Below are positions 12,201 to 27,200 of a DNA stretch of 64,000 nucleotides, one piece after another. The stretch is from Holothuria scabra (lineage: Eukaryota; Echinodermata; Holothuroidea; Aspidochirotida; Holothuriidae). Position 1 is the stretch's first letter, and each line of letters begins with the position of its first letter. A program made the position numbers and the translations under genes. The stretch is taken from positions 22,089,318 through 22,153,317 of the forward strand of contig CM074188.1 of NCBI GenBank assembly GCA_037179385.1, given 5' to 3'. The notes under the pieces were generated by a model that made no database searches, was not told the DNA's origin, and was given only the letters and a program-made list of their open reading frames with translations.

Positions 12201-15200
12201 CCACGTGTTTCAGTTTTTGCCTTCAAGAATGACGTCAGTCTGTCGTAAATGAATAAGGTCTTTTGAGGCTTTTCAATTACGTCACTGATCCGCCATGGTG
12301 GGGGACAATCATGCCAAATAGATGTGGCTTTGTGTTGAACGCACTGCACAGTGAGCTGGGTGGTATGCGCGGTATGTCGGCATTCATCGTGCAAGCGCAT
12401 CGGGTGTTGTCTACTGCGTAGTTGATGTACTTCAACATGGCCGCCGGGAATATTATGGCATTAAATGAACAGCCTCTATATAGTAATCTCACGTTACGTC
12501 ACAATTGGTTATCCACGCCCACTGCAGGGCAAAAATCAAAAGTGTTTCTATCCCGGACAGACCCACATGAGTCGTCAGTAGCTTCTCAGCTAGCTTCATT
12601 ACAGATAGCGTGCTACAACACTGTCCGTCAAAAGGTCCAAGGCTTGTGACGTAGGAAGCATCAGTTTGCACCTTGATGTTTCCGCCAGTCCCTGAGTACG
12701 GGGTCCACGGATCCCTGTCAGGGGACTTTTTGCTGAGGATAAATAAGAGTCAACATATGAATGAACCAATAAGCCACACCCCTGTTACAAACGGCACAGC
12801 ATTAGACCCTTTTTTGTCATTCATTGTGACCACTGAATATGAAAGAGCAGGCCAAATATCCACTGATCCACGCGAACCCATCCTAAGATTTGTCCTTTCC
12901 CTTCATTTCAAAACGAATTTAAATATTTTTGAAAAAAAAAACCGATTTCATCCTCACTTGCCTGGATATGAAAATCAAACTACCTGCCAGATAAAGCCAA
13001 TCTACCAAACCTTTGTGTAAAGATTTCGTTGAATTTTAACATCTTCTTCGGAGAATCGCCCAAAAAATTATTGAAAATTCTGTAAAGAAATATTTGTAAA
13101 ATCCCTTCATTTGTTTAGGGAAAACAAGCCAGTAAGTCACAGCTGGAAAAATGGAAAAAAAAAGCGGCCGGCTCGGCTTGAATCGATTGGTCTGAAACTG
13201 GGCCGTAAAAGGCCATCTAACTAACTAACTAACTAACAAATTTGTTTTTAGAATTTTGTTGAAATTAAAAAAAACGGAATTTCATAAAGGATTGTTGGAG
13301 TAAATTGTACAGAAAAATTTGTAATGGTGTTAGTTTTATTTTGCCTTATTTTCATTAACAAATGCTTTCCTCTCAATAATTGTAGATAAGAGTTACTACA
13401 CCAGATGGATCTCCAGCATCCGAAATTTTCTCAGACATGAGTTGCAGTCAGGGTGATGAAGTTATTTTCTCCCAATATCTTGCCTCTGGTAACGACGGGC
13501 TCATCCTTTTCTCCACTGATACCATTCCGGCGGTTTTAACTCCAATTGTTTGTAAGGTATTCTCCCACGACGTACATAATTACAACAGAAATGTGAAAAT
13601 CTTTCTTCTTCTTCTTCTTCCACTTACAGTAAAAGTGGCCACATTTACAATGTATTTCTTTATATAATTAGGTACATGAAAATTAATTATCTGTCACTGT
13701 GCAGCCGATCGATCAATCAATGAACCAGTTAATCATGTAAGCAATAAAACAACCGATCGATCAATAATTACTAAAGGTTACTTTGAGTAAAAATGTTCTT
13801 CATTCTTTAGCCGCTTTTTCCACAATTTCCGTCTCTTGACGACTACGATCCAACTTACAACACACTTGAGCCGTTTCATCGAAGTTTTAGAGTAGAGGCT
13901 CTCTATTCTGCGTCAAATAGTTACATGCAATTTGATCCGGTTGAAGAGATTTTTCCTGTTGGTGAAACTGCCTCTTTAACTCTTCGTTATACATGGAATT
14001 CATACGGCAGTGTTGAACCTCGAATCCAGTATCAGGTGAGTAAAAATTAAAGCCCGTAGTCGAGAGCCTGGGAAGGGGACACCCCTTAAAAACTTACTTC
14101 TAGCATTGCCCTTACTACATTAGGTCCACCGAATCACTTTTTAAATAGTCGCCTTAAACTTACTTTGAAAAGGGTAATTCTAATTCTTTTCTTCGTATTT
14201 CCCCTTCAAGAATCTTTCATGTTTTTCAAAACTTAATATTCATGGCCGCACGGGACGTGAGGGAAGTACGGCTACAACCCCAAACCGCAATTGGCCAAAT
14301 CTTGCTGAATCGGGGGTCAGGCTTCGATATCTCCTTCGGGCAGAGATTATGCCACGAGGTGGGATCTGGAGTCGGGCAAGAAAATCACCCCATTGGAGAA
14401 AGAGTCCCGAAAGGCCATGTAACCATTGCACATCCAAGGAAATAAAAGGAATAAAACAATGAGTTGCACTTCATTTCATACATTTCACAATTCAGTAAAA
14501 AAATATAGGGGTCATTAATGAAATGGTTTAGACTCACATTTTTCTTCCGATCGAGCAAAAATGGCCAAAATTCTTTCTGCTGTATCCCATTTCTGTCATT
14601 ATCTGTCATTCTGTACGTAAAGAAATAATTACAAAATGTGATTTTTGTGGAAAAAATACTTGCAATATTTCCTTTAACGAGTCATGGAAGAAGGGAACGA
14701 AAGCCTATAGCAACAGCGTTGTTGATCATGAGATGGACAAGTCCTTTTAAGTTTGCAAACCATGATTAACGTGAAATAGTCCCCTGTAATTCTCTGCTTT
14801 CTCCCACCAGCGAGCAAGCAGATTTTTGCTTCTGCGAGCAGAACAATTGATTTCTTTATCTTTGGTTATACTTGGGTGACTTCTTGCTGCATGTGGTAAC
14901 TGATGCTAATCCAGAGCATCCGGCGACTCAGACGAAAATCTGAGTCGTCGGGCATGTAATTAACAGAGTTTTAAAGCAACTGTCTTCTTAATGCGAAGAC
15001 TAATTTTCTGTTGAATGTACAAAATGAGGACTTTTTCGAAACACAATTAGGCTGTAAGAACTTGTTGTACCAAAATTACACATCACGTCCGCCAATACTA
15101 AGATTTTCTTTTTAAAGAAGTTCTATTGAAACGGGATTTATGTCGAGGTAACCATAACTTTTTTAAGTCGAACATTGGTCATGTTTGCACAAAATTCTGG

Positions 15201-18200
15201 TCTTTGTGCAGTCTGCCTCTGTTTGCGGTGGCTCACTTCTCAGAATGTATTGTGTTCTGAGCCCGTTTGTTCCATTTCACTCAAAAGGAGGCACATAAAG
15301 AGAAGGCGGTTTCCAGACCATGCAGTTATTTGAGATTTTTGTTCTCCTCACAGGCAATTGCGAAGGGCAACTACCTTGACGTAAATTTCTTAGAAGATGG
15401 TACGTTGGACATTTTAACTCATTTTCAGTCAGTAGCATCTGTCCTGGGGTAGGGGGTTGGGGGGGGGGTCGCCCACCAATGAAAATATTGGGAGAGCAAA
15501 TATGTCGTTTTGCCCAATAATTCAGACAAATTAAAAAAACAGGCACAATAAACAAAATATAACAGTGTGCTGTACGAATAACTTTAGGGCTTGTAGAAAA
15601 TGTCAATTTGAGCCTATTTTAAAGCAACAATTCTGCATTTATAATTGGCCATCTATCTATGTTTTGTGTAATGCGTGTCAATATGAGTGCGTATGTGTGT
15701 TTGTTCGTTTGCGTTTTTGTGGGTGGATTGCCTATAGACGAGTCCGGTAACGGACACGATCTAAGGTTCCGGCCGTTTGAAAATTTGTGTCCCCCGTCTA
15801 CAAACTAGATCTACGCCCATGTTTTTACTTTAAGTTCAGTTAAATGCGATTTACTCTAGTCGTAATGTCACTATCTTTCCGCTTAATGCGCGGGCTCATA
15901 TGTGGTGGGAAAGTTTTTAGCTAAAAAGTCTCAAAATGGTTAGTGTTTTTCTTTTTCGTTTCTCTTGTCAGATTTTCCATTTCTAATGGTTGAGACAAGT
16001 TCCCCTGTCCCCCTACCTTGCAAACACCATGGTAGGGAATGTTGTTTTAGACTGAAGTGGGACTATAAGTGAAGGGGGGGGGGCTTAAGATGTAAATTTT
16101 TGTTTATGTGGATAAAATGACGAGGAGTTGTAAGCAAGTTATTTTTTCATAATCTTTTTGCAGTGAGTGCATTTTCAAAAACGTCGCGTTGTTTGAAGAT
16201 TATTCAAAAAAGTTTTGGGGCAATTTTCATTGCTGTCTGTACTCATTTGCAAATATGTGCCATTTCAGACAAGTTGTAGCAAAACAATGTTTAAATATTT
16301 GAGAAATTGTGGATAATCGGAGAGGGGGAATATAGTTCTCCTGCGGCGAATCGAGGAGGGGGTGCCGTGGGTGTACGTGACCCCATTTCCTGGAGTGAAC
16401 TTTCAGGTACTCTGGGGGACCCGGAACAGCGACCATATTCTGACAATCTAACACCTTTGTGTACCATGAACTTGTTCCATTGCGTTATAAACCTTCATTG
16501 CTTTAAACCCCGCACAGAGTGCCGTGAAGTTACCCTACCTAATTAGTCATAGTGCACGCTAAAAAACATCATCCTGGATCCGCCTTAGTACTTCTCACTG
16601 TTTGACAAATGAGGGAAGAGGGGTATTTTACATACTACCCATCCGCTTTCCAAAACTATTGCATCGATACGTTTGTCAAATTATTATAATATTTGATAAA
16701 ATTTAAAAGAAAAGGTGAATGGACTTAGAAAACAGTTCCCCGCTCGACTTAGATGAATATTTACTATAAATGATTTTTTGTGGCGCATGGCGCCGTTCAT
16801 ACTTCTTTATAAGGCTATGTCTCTTTATTACACATCAGGATTGAGCACATAGCAAATAAAATGATTAATAGGGTTTAATTCTTGTCAAGTTTTTCTTTCA
16901 TTTTTAGTTCATTACCATGAGCAGTTGGTGAAGCTAAAAGTGGACATCACGATCGAAATGACACCAGAAGTTCGTGTGATTGCGTATTATATAAGAAAGG
17001 ACACAGAAGTGGTTACTGCTAGTGTTGCCATCAGAGTTTTGCCTGCTCTTTTAAACAAGGTAAATGTTTAAAATTACAGACATTACAAAAAAATTAAAAA
17101 TACCAAGGTTGCTTGTTAAAAGTGTAATATTTCAGTGGTCCTTATTCCTTATTAAATGCAGCCACTCTCAACCCAGATTACCATTTTTGTAGTACTCTAC
17201 AGAAATTCTCATTTGTCACATCTCTTTGGTTGACAGAAAGTTCAAATAATGCATAGTCCATTGAGTAAGTCCATTGACAGTATGAAGGAAACCGTAATAA
17301 TACTATAATACACAATCGAGATTATGTGGAGAAATATTAGGGAGGCTGAAATTCTCGGCATTGAATAGCCCTGCTGTTGCATCGTGTCGACTTATGATTA
17401 ATAGGGAGCTTTCGATTTCTACGTTCGCCTAGCCGACTGCTACGAGGTTACGTCAATTTAATAGCCTCTGCGCATGCGTCCCGTCATCTCCCTCGACCAC
17501 TAGCCAAATCGAGGAAGTGTTTTGCGGTTCGTCCAAAACTGCAACGAACGTTCACAAGTGTGACGTCACAGAATTTCTGGAAATGGATAAAGTGGCAAGA
17601 ATGCATGCTAAGTTCCCTCCTCGTCATCTGTTCTTTACAAATGTGGTCACTTTTTACCTAAAATATACATGAGATTGATGTTTCATTGGGGAATGTGCTT
17701 TACTTTGGACTTACGTTCAGTGGCGTAGCTAGGATTTTTTCCAGGGGGGCAAAGGTGTGAAATTTCCCCAAAATTTTTCCCGGTCAATGTGTATGTATTT
17801 CACATAAAAAATGCAAATTTACAATTATAGCAACATTGCAATGTCATTATGTAAGTGCGGGGGCTTAACCCCCCCTAGCTCCCCCACCCCTCCCCCGTCT
17901 CCGCGGTCCCTGTATTCCTGTATTTCCTGTATTTTTAATCTTAAAGTATAACATAGAGCAATTGGAAATAACAGCTCTTAGTATATTATTTTGGTCAACA
18001 ATACTGGTTTATTTGTATGTACTAACGCAGTGGCGTACCCAGGATTTCTCTGAAGGGGGGGGGGGGTGGGGGTGGGCACGCAGTATGATCTAAGAGGAGG
18101 GGTGTCCCGAAATTTTTTGACTTTTTCAAGGAGCCTAGATGCAAAATGGTGCAAGATTTTCGACTTTGACAGGAACAGTGTAAAAAGTTGAATCGTGGTG

Positions 18201-21200
18201 GTTCATGAGGATAAAACTGAAACTTTTGTGTCTTTACATGCATTCTTACGCCATTTATGCTACCTTACGAAGTAAAACTGGTCACAGTCACTACCTTCTT
18301 TTGTCGTTTGCAAATAAAATTCTTCCTTCGAAATATGTTCGCAAACTGAAAAGTGATCAGAGAGTTAAGGGGTAATCTGACCCAAAATGTAATTTTTCCC
18401 AAAAGACTGAGCGAAACGCCACCATTGGTTGGCGCGGATCGTAAAAAAAATTTCGAAAAAATCAGACCCCTCAGATGATCAAAAATAGCGTATTCATGCT
18501 TGTAAAGAGAATCTAAACATGTACGGTAGTCTTTATTTTTATCGATGCCACGAGTGGGAAACAGAGTCTACCTTTTAGAGTAAAAATTGGAACTTGACAG
18601 AATTTGCCTATTTGTAGGAATTAAAATATTGGCATCACTGAGGGACGTACTCGCAGAGACAATCCTTCTCCTTTGAAAATTTTTGAAGAATTCGGTGTCC
18701 TTATATGCAACCTGGTGCCACACGTGCTATCTTTTGAAGTAAAATCTGTGTTATATATAACTACTTATTTTTAAGAACAAAGAAAAAGTGGCATCTGTGA
18801 GGGGGCATGGCCCAATGGTCCCCTTTCGTACGCCACTAAAAGGAGGCCTAACAGTGGCTCGATCACATAGGATATCCTGTTAGAACAGCAGTCTGTTAAG
18901 TGAAGAAGGCTACAAGGTACTCATGGACCCGTTCATTGTTACACCCAAGTGAGCAAAAAGCTTTTTTCCCGAACTAGCCTGTAAACCTCCAAGGATTAGG
19001 CTAAGTAACAAAATCTAAGTATGCCAATGGATCCCGTTCATTCTAATTTCTAGACTAACTTTAAGTTAATCGTTGGCCATGGATTGTTTCAGCCCCATCC
19101 ATCGTTATGTACACAGAGTAAAATCGGTATAGCTACTGCTAGCTTGCGGGACAATATAATAAACTCGGGGGGGGGGGGGGGTGGTCTACGTTTGTGACTT
19201 GTCAGTTGTCACATCCTTTTACTGAATTCCCAAAGTGTACAACGCAGAGACTGTGTGCAATGGGATAAGTGCGGGTTTACAGCCTTTCAGTGTTACTCGT
19301 ACTGTATCAGCTGTTGTTAAATTCCTGAAGAACAGCTTCATGTGCACTGAAATGCACTGATCATAAAAACCGCGCGTATACAAGAGAACATTCAATCTGC
19401 TACGCGGCGAGGACATTTCTGTGGAACGAAAGTAGGGTCGGTTCATGGGACAATGACGAAATATCTAATCTGGGTTAATTTGTTGCTTGAAAATATGAAT
19501 TATGTATGAGAAATGTCTCAGAATTTTTTATTCTAACAAAAATTTTGAGAAATTGTTGTTAGAGTTAGAAAATTCAAATTTCCCCAATTTCATCTAATTT
19601 CCCCAAATTATTTTCTAGGAAGGTAACTTGCCCCCCCCCTGCCCCCCCCCCCCCCCAGTAGCTACGCCACTGCTGACGTTTTCTTGCAACTTTAATAGGC
19701 GGAGAGGTTAATATACGCTGTTTTTATTGTTTATTTCTCCATGAAAACATACCAACAACTTTAGCTGGAGTTCATGTTGTAGACATGCACTTGCATCCTT
19801 AAAGGAATTCAGAAATATAACACAAGGCTGTTATTTCGCCATTTTGGCCAGATTCGTCTACTTCGACCCTTACACTGGGAGATCGAAACAGACTTTAACA
19901 GTCGACGCACCTTAGAAATCGACGCGTTCACACAGGCACGCTGGTCGACTAGAACAAAGTCGACGTTCACTCAATCAAAAGCACGGTATTAAGGAAACCT
20001 AAAATGTTTTCCTCAGTGGCGCCGCCACGAATGGGGCACGTGCCGACAATCATATTTTGACCGAAACAGTATTTTTTCCTGAAAAGTCACTTAAGCGATA
20101 TTTATAAGGAGAGTTGCGGTGAGGTGTAAATACAAAATCCATTCAAATGGTGCACTAAAGTGCCATTTCGATTGATGTGGGGGTGTTTTCCACCAAAACT
20201 TACCCGTACGCTCCGCATCAATAGATGGTGCGGGCGTTCCGCTCATCATTTATTATAAATTTCGTGTGGAGTGGACGGGTGAAGGTGATCGTCCTCCTTT
20301 CGTAACTTCTGCATCTGTAGTCGTGAGGAGATTTAAAGCATATTTAGTAATTGTAGATTATAAATTATTTGTGCACAGGGCCAAAAATGATAATTCCGAT
20401 CTTGTCATCACGTGTCCAACAGCATAACTGAGAAGCCGGATATCTGAAGACCACAAACACCATTAAAAACCGAAAAATTCTTCAAAATCCTTTCACTTTA
20501 AACCCACCCCTCAGGACGACCATGCATCTTTGTGTATCTTTTCCAGAAAAAATATGGTAACCCTATCCATGACAGTCTGTGCCAAATGATGTAAAGATAC
20601 ACCTATTCGCATTGCAATAAACGCCTGAAAAATTACGAACAACCTGACTTCTTATGGTGTTAAAGTGAACCTCAAGTCAAAATATTCAAAAATATATTTT
20701 GAAGAGCATGAAAGTAGATCCTAACCGTCCAACTTTCATCTTCATAGGACATTCCTGAGCTGAGATATGAAATTTTGAAGCTTATTCACTCAAATTAAAA
20801 CGGTGCATTGTGCAACAATTTGTGATGTTATTGTTGTACTACTCAAATTACAATCTTTGTATTTCTTTGTTTTTCTGAAATTTACTGCACCTTGCACCAA
20901 GGTGTGCTAGCACTCTTACTCTTATGGAGTGGTGTGATTCATTAAGCCTTCTCTGTGCAACATGCTATGCAAGCAAACAGGAAGTGTTCAAGGTCATGAA
21001 AACATTCTTAATTTTAAAAGGAAACAAAACAGGCCACATGAGTTGTACAACAAGAAAGTCACAAATTATTGTGCAATCGACCAATTTGTTTAAAGTGAAT
21101 GAACTTCAACATTTTATACCTCAGCTCAGGAATGTCCTATGAACATGGGAGTTGGGCTCCTAGAATTCATTTTTTATGTTCTTTAATATATATACTTTTG

Positions 21201-24200
21201 AACTTTTTGACTTGAGGTACACTTTAAATCGTTGCACCAGATTACGTTTGCAATAATATAACATCATATGAAAAATTGAACCAGATTCTTTCGGAATGTT
21301 CAAGTGGTTAGAGCATCAGACTTGCAGGCGGGACGTCAGAAGTTCGAGTTCTGGTCGAGTCGTACCAAAGAATTTAAAAACGAAACCTCCTGTCATTGTT
21401 TGTGCTTGGTGCTCAGCATGAGCAATGGAGCAGGAAAAACAAGCCACTGAGCCACAACTGGAAAAAGGCCGTGGCCGTGACTTGAACCAATTGGTCCAAT
21501 TGGTTGACTTAAACCAGTTTTGCCGTAAAACTCCAACCAACCAGATTACGTTTGTTCGGACAAGAATTTCTCAAAATCGAAGGGGACATCCCCTCCCCTA
21601 ACAACCTTGGAATATTTAGTATAACTTTCCCTACAAAGCAACAAAACTGGTCAAGATAATGGACAAATATTTCTTGCTTTCTAATCTATTAATGATGACT
21701 TATGATACAATTTTTTACCTTTGAAGGTTACAATTGGATTTAGCTCTTTGGAAGTTGAACCGGGAGATTATACAACACTTGATGTTGAAGCTGACCCTGG
21801 CTCATTGTGTGCAGTTGGTGTCGTGGATGAAAGTGTGGTTTTGCTGGGAGGAGATAACCAGCTCACACCAGAGAAGGTATTTAATTAAAAAAAGGGATAA
21901 TGCAGTCTCCCTATTTCGATTAATGCACCAGAAAATTCTAATCTTCTAATAGTTCTTGAGAATCATGTCACAATACGTAAAAAACATGATGAAACATCTT
22001 TGGAAGATACAAAAATATATTTGTAACATTTTGCTTTCGTTTTACGATAAAGTTGCAAGAACTGCATTTTCCCTTTTTCTTTCTTGCTTCTTTTTTGGGT
22101 TTTATATTCCTTTTGCTTAGAAAAGCAAAACACAACATTTTTTGAGAAACACATAGCTTTTCAAACTTACAAAATGAAAATAACGTCATCATGGACAGTT
22201 GCGGTGATACGGCAGTAAGGTGGGGGGGGGGGGGCAAGAGGGGCCCAGATTTTGCCCTTTCCCTCCACTTGCCTCCCCCAAGTTAGTTAAGTTAGGAGTT
22301 TGGTTCACCGAAAAGTAAATGATATACCTCTCTTGAGTTTTATTTTCTCCAGATATATGCTAAAACCTCAGAGCTTCCGCGACCCCAGGGAGGTGTGATT
22401 ACACCTCCCTGCTCTAAGGAACGTGCCCTTAAGGGTTTCGAGCTGCGCCAGAAAATGTTTGCTCCTCAACTTAATCATTTGCCCTTATTTTACCCCCCCC
22501 CCCCCATTTTGACATTCTAGGGCGGTCACCGATCATGGATAGGGCCCAGTGTGGGACTTCGGAACAAAATTTCAAAACACAATAAATGGATCACTAATTA
22601 TAAACCAAGTCCGAATAACACGTTAACAAGTCTGACTAAGGTTAGCGGAAAAAGAAGGGGTTCACAACTTGAGAAACGGTTCCTAAGGTGTATTATAGGA
22701 ATGGGGCCCAACGAATCTGTACCTCCTAAAGGTATCACTCAAGAAGTATGATAATGATAGATCATTCACATTAAACAAAGAAAATTATAGGAGGAGGAAC
22801 TTTTAGCAGAATTTTACAAATGAGGCGTACGACCCATGTGACAACTTGGACAAAAAACCTTTCTGATTACCTGTATACAAATCACTAATAGAGCATCATT
22901 ATGACTGGCCGCCAACTCCCACAACATAACTGTTGGGCGACTGGGTTAAACATTTTGTAGTATTTCAGAAGATGGACCACAGGGACCATCTTCGACCTTG
23001 AGTCCAAAATTCCTGAAACACCTTAGCTAAGGAGACCACAAACAGAACATTACTGTGGTAAATCATTCAACATTGTACAAGAAAAACTGAAGGAGGAGAA
23101 GCTTTTCGCGGAATTACATAAAATGGACCAAAGGGCCCACTTGGAACCTAGGACCAATGATACATGGAAACCCCGAATGGTCCCCAACCTACAAACAATT
23201 GTGTCCACATGAAAAACATGTGGGAGGAGAAGCAATTTGGAACAAGGGCTTATGATTAGGTTTTTCAAGTCATCATTACACCAAAAATTAAAATAACATT
23301 TATGTCTCTCATGATTTTTCATTCAGGAACCGCGGAGACGGAGATTGGGTGGGGGCCTTAGTCTGCCCACTTCTTCTGCCGTAGGAATTTTGGACCGCCA
23401 TACATTGCTACAATATTTTTGAACATTTTGGGCCGCTTTTGTGATTTAGCCCCCTCCCCCACTTCAAAATTGACTCTTCTGTCATTTTACGTAACATAAT
23501 ATCTTTTTGGATCAGAAAGTAATCTTTAAAAAATATAACTTATCGAAAATGACTTGGTAAGGTTTTTGTAGTTTACAGCGACTGTATTAACCGTTTACAT
23601 GTGGGTAAAGAATGGCCTAGAAATTAGTAATGGATTCTGAAAATGGAATGACATCTTCTTTTATATAGCGTGTAGTCCCTAGAAGGCTAAGAGTGGAAAT
23701 TTGGCCAATCTTCCCCGAACTTTTACGGCTTTGTTCAAAAGTTAAAAAGATGGAATATTCTTGAGTTTCCCTTATCAGTTTGGAATGTCTGGAGGAAAGA
23801 TCAGAGTGTTTTTTGTTACTAAATATCACATCCCTTCAAAGGTAATCTGAAAGAAATTTCAGAGGTATGTGACCGCGACCTATATCCGGGCCTTACGCGT
23901 TGCTTGATCCAGCAGGTTGTACTGATATAATAACTGCAGTGAAACAATTACCCCTTGTCAACGTCTTTCAAGCAATTTGATGCATCTCGGATTCCCGAAT
24001 GCGACCGAGTAAAGCGCTGGTCAAACTACAGCGATATCGGACAGAAGTACGTACGGTACTGTCCGATAATTGCTAGTTTTAGTTAAGAAGTTAAGAAGTA
24101 AAGGGTTACTTGTGAACTTAAGAGTTCGGTTTGCATCAGAGGACTGATATAGAATGAACCTCCTAAGAACAACATCTCAATAAAAAACAAACTATTGCTA

Positions 24201-27200
24201 ATAAAAAATTTGGATCGAATTAAAAATTGCTGTAGTCAGGCAAGGATCCAGACATTCCAAAAAAAGGGGGTGACTTAAGAGAAAGCAGGGGTGTGAGGGA
24301 GTTGCAATGCTAATTTCCCATATATTTTACAAAGTTGATGTGGTGAAAAAGGGGGAGGAGGGGCTGAGGCCGTAAAAGCCCCACCCCTTGGATTCGCGCC
24401 TGATAGTGTCACCCACCCTTAGGCCTAAGTGGTCCTATTTGTGAATACATGTGTAAAATGCAGCATTAAAGTGAAAGCTTTTTTTTTTTGCTCAGATTTA
24501 AGTTTGGGATTTATTTTCTTCTGAAAGGTTTTCGCTAGCGTAGAAAAATATCAACTGACTTCTTCGGATGGTAGCCGCTCTTGCATACCAGTAAGTGAAG
24601 AAACGGAAGAACAGGATGAAGCATTTATATCTTTTGGGGGAGGAATAAGTTCTCCAAAATACAAAGACGGCTCTGAAGCATTCCTGGTAAGTATAGACGA
24701 ATTCGGACAGTAAGTGATGGCGTGATTTTAGTCGGCCATAACTGGGGTCTATCACCTTTTAATCTTTCCATTTTCTTGATTACCTTTACCATGGATAGAT
24801 ATACACTGAATTGTATGTTGATTCCCTCAATTTCATTGAATATGAGGGTTTTAAATGTATGTAGACAATAAATGAAGACGTTTTAAGGGTAATGGACCCC
24901 ACTAATGGCTGCCTACAGTCACTAAAACCAAGCGCTGATCGGATTCGTCTACTACTTCTGATTGAACACCGTTTACAAAATCATGTTTTCTGAACCCGAG
25001 TGTGATAAGAGCACTTGTCTTGTAGGCCTATGTCCATATGATATCTATATAGGTTGACATCTTTGAAAAAGAGGTGATCATCCTTGTAGTATGTGAGAAA
25101 CATAAATGAATTTATCATTAGTCTGATCTTAGACCGCAAATGGAGTCTCTTCGTATGACGTCATACTACTTCCCGGCGGCCATGTGTGAATACATGTAAC
25201 TACGTAGTAGACCACGCTCGACGCGTTTGCTCGATGGATGTGTAAACATGCCTTCAGCACAAAGCCACGTGTATTTGACGTGGTTGTCCTCCAGCATATC
25301 CGTCGATCGGCTGCTTGACGCAATTGCAAAGCCTCTATACTGGTGTACAGATGGTGTAGATATGCAATAAAGCTTAGCCTGATGGCCTGGTTCGTGCTTA
25401 GATTCCAGCCCGGTCAAAGTAAGTTGGTAGGTGGGTAGAATATAAGAAAAAAATAAAAATTTATCAAAAGAAGTCGATCAGCCACTTGAAGATATTAGCG
25501 ACATGTTTCCGTCACATCTGTGGTCGCTTACTGTGTACCCCCTCCCCCATTCAAGAGTTTGGCTGTATACTGTGGTAAAACTTCCCCAGTAGCCGACTGT
25601 ATCAAATAGCCGTGGAAATGGACAGAGGACATCATTTATTTCTCGTATTCAAAGAAATTGCCACATCCCCGAGTAGATTAGATAAGAACCTTAGACCCTA
25701 TATGATTGTGTGACCCTTGTCACAAATATAGTAATGAATCGAACAAATCTGACCATCAGCACTTTCCAGGCAGCGATTACAAAGGATTCTGGGACAGATA
25801 AAAGGTACGAGTTTTTTTTTCGTCGTCATTTAAAGTGGCCTAATTCACGACCCTTAACGCTGTCCCACATTCGCTGTAATTGTTTTTTGGAAAGGGTCCA
25901 TTTAAGTATAATGACTTACATCATCTAAGTAGTATAAGTTGTGCAATTACAAACTTAAAATAAGGCTACTTGCTACGACTAGATAAATTTTTTTCTTTAC
26001 AGGATTCAGGGGTTATCTACATCAGTAACTTGCGTATTGAGACAAGTCCGTGCTCGCCACCGGTTTATTTCCGTAAGTATAAACTTGAACGGCCGTTTTT
26101 GACTTCACAGTTCCCGTGTTCAAGGACCGGTTAAGATAAAGGCACGTACGCGATCGTCCTGACGGTAAGGACGGTTGAAGCGGCCAAAATAAGACATTTC
26201 TTCTAAGTTCAAAATAAACGCCAACCCTACCTACAAACTCGTTCATTATATGGAATAAAAATACAGAGTTCATTTCACTATATCGCTTTGAGTTCACCTT
26301 AAAAAGGGCCTGTCCTCTCACGCCAAACTACAATTATTGTAGTTGTCCACAGAAATTCTTTGTTGGCCCTGTTTTTTGATTGGCAGCTAGTTCAAACAGC
26401 AGAGTACCAAAGCTTATATAGGGCACTACTTTGAAGCAATAAACTAAAATTGTGTCTGGATGAAGATGAATTCTAGACGATTGTTGGAGGGGCTTAAGGA
26501 AGAAGGTTATGAGAATTGAGACTGTTTGTGGCGAGAGGATTAGGCCTTTAAGTTGCTCTTCATTACATATGCATGCTAAAACAAGTTTAGACCCACTTAG
26601 CCAATTATAAATAATAGTGGGTAGCCTACAAAATACCACCGTTATACCATGTGTTCAAGCTAGTGTGTGGGGTCTCTGCAATTTCAAAAGAACATATTCC
26701 AATGTTACGTGCGTCAAGAAAACAGCTTGCATAGCGGACGAAACCCATAATATCATTGTTTATTCTGTTTATTCTTACATGAATGACAGTAAGCTTTCAT
26801 GGCGTTTGCGAAAATCTAATATAAACTCTGTGGTTTAAAAATATGAAATAATGAAAAATTGAAAGTTCAGTAGTTGTGCGATTTTATCATTGAACCCACC
26901 TAGCGACCACTGGCTTGTTTTCCCTCTCTATTGCTTATGCTGAGCATCATACAAACACAATGACAGTATAGGTTCCATTTTTATAGTCTTCGGTATGATC
27001 CTGCGTTGAGTCCTCCCGGCTGCAATTAGGATGCTCTAACCACTTGGCTTTGCAGTTGTTGGGCATCACTGAAGTACAACGCCGGAAGTTGGTTCCATTT
27101 TTTAAGTTTCGACCTGTGTCATGTGGAAGCAAGTTTTACGTCATACTTGATATCGTAAATTATAATAACGTCTTTTACTGGATGGTATAAGGCAAAATAC

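Noticed and set aside
21341..21352. True tRNA gene at the B-box match
   Set aside because: No cloverleaf can be drawn; the segment is the head of a repeated SINE with the same body in four other places.
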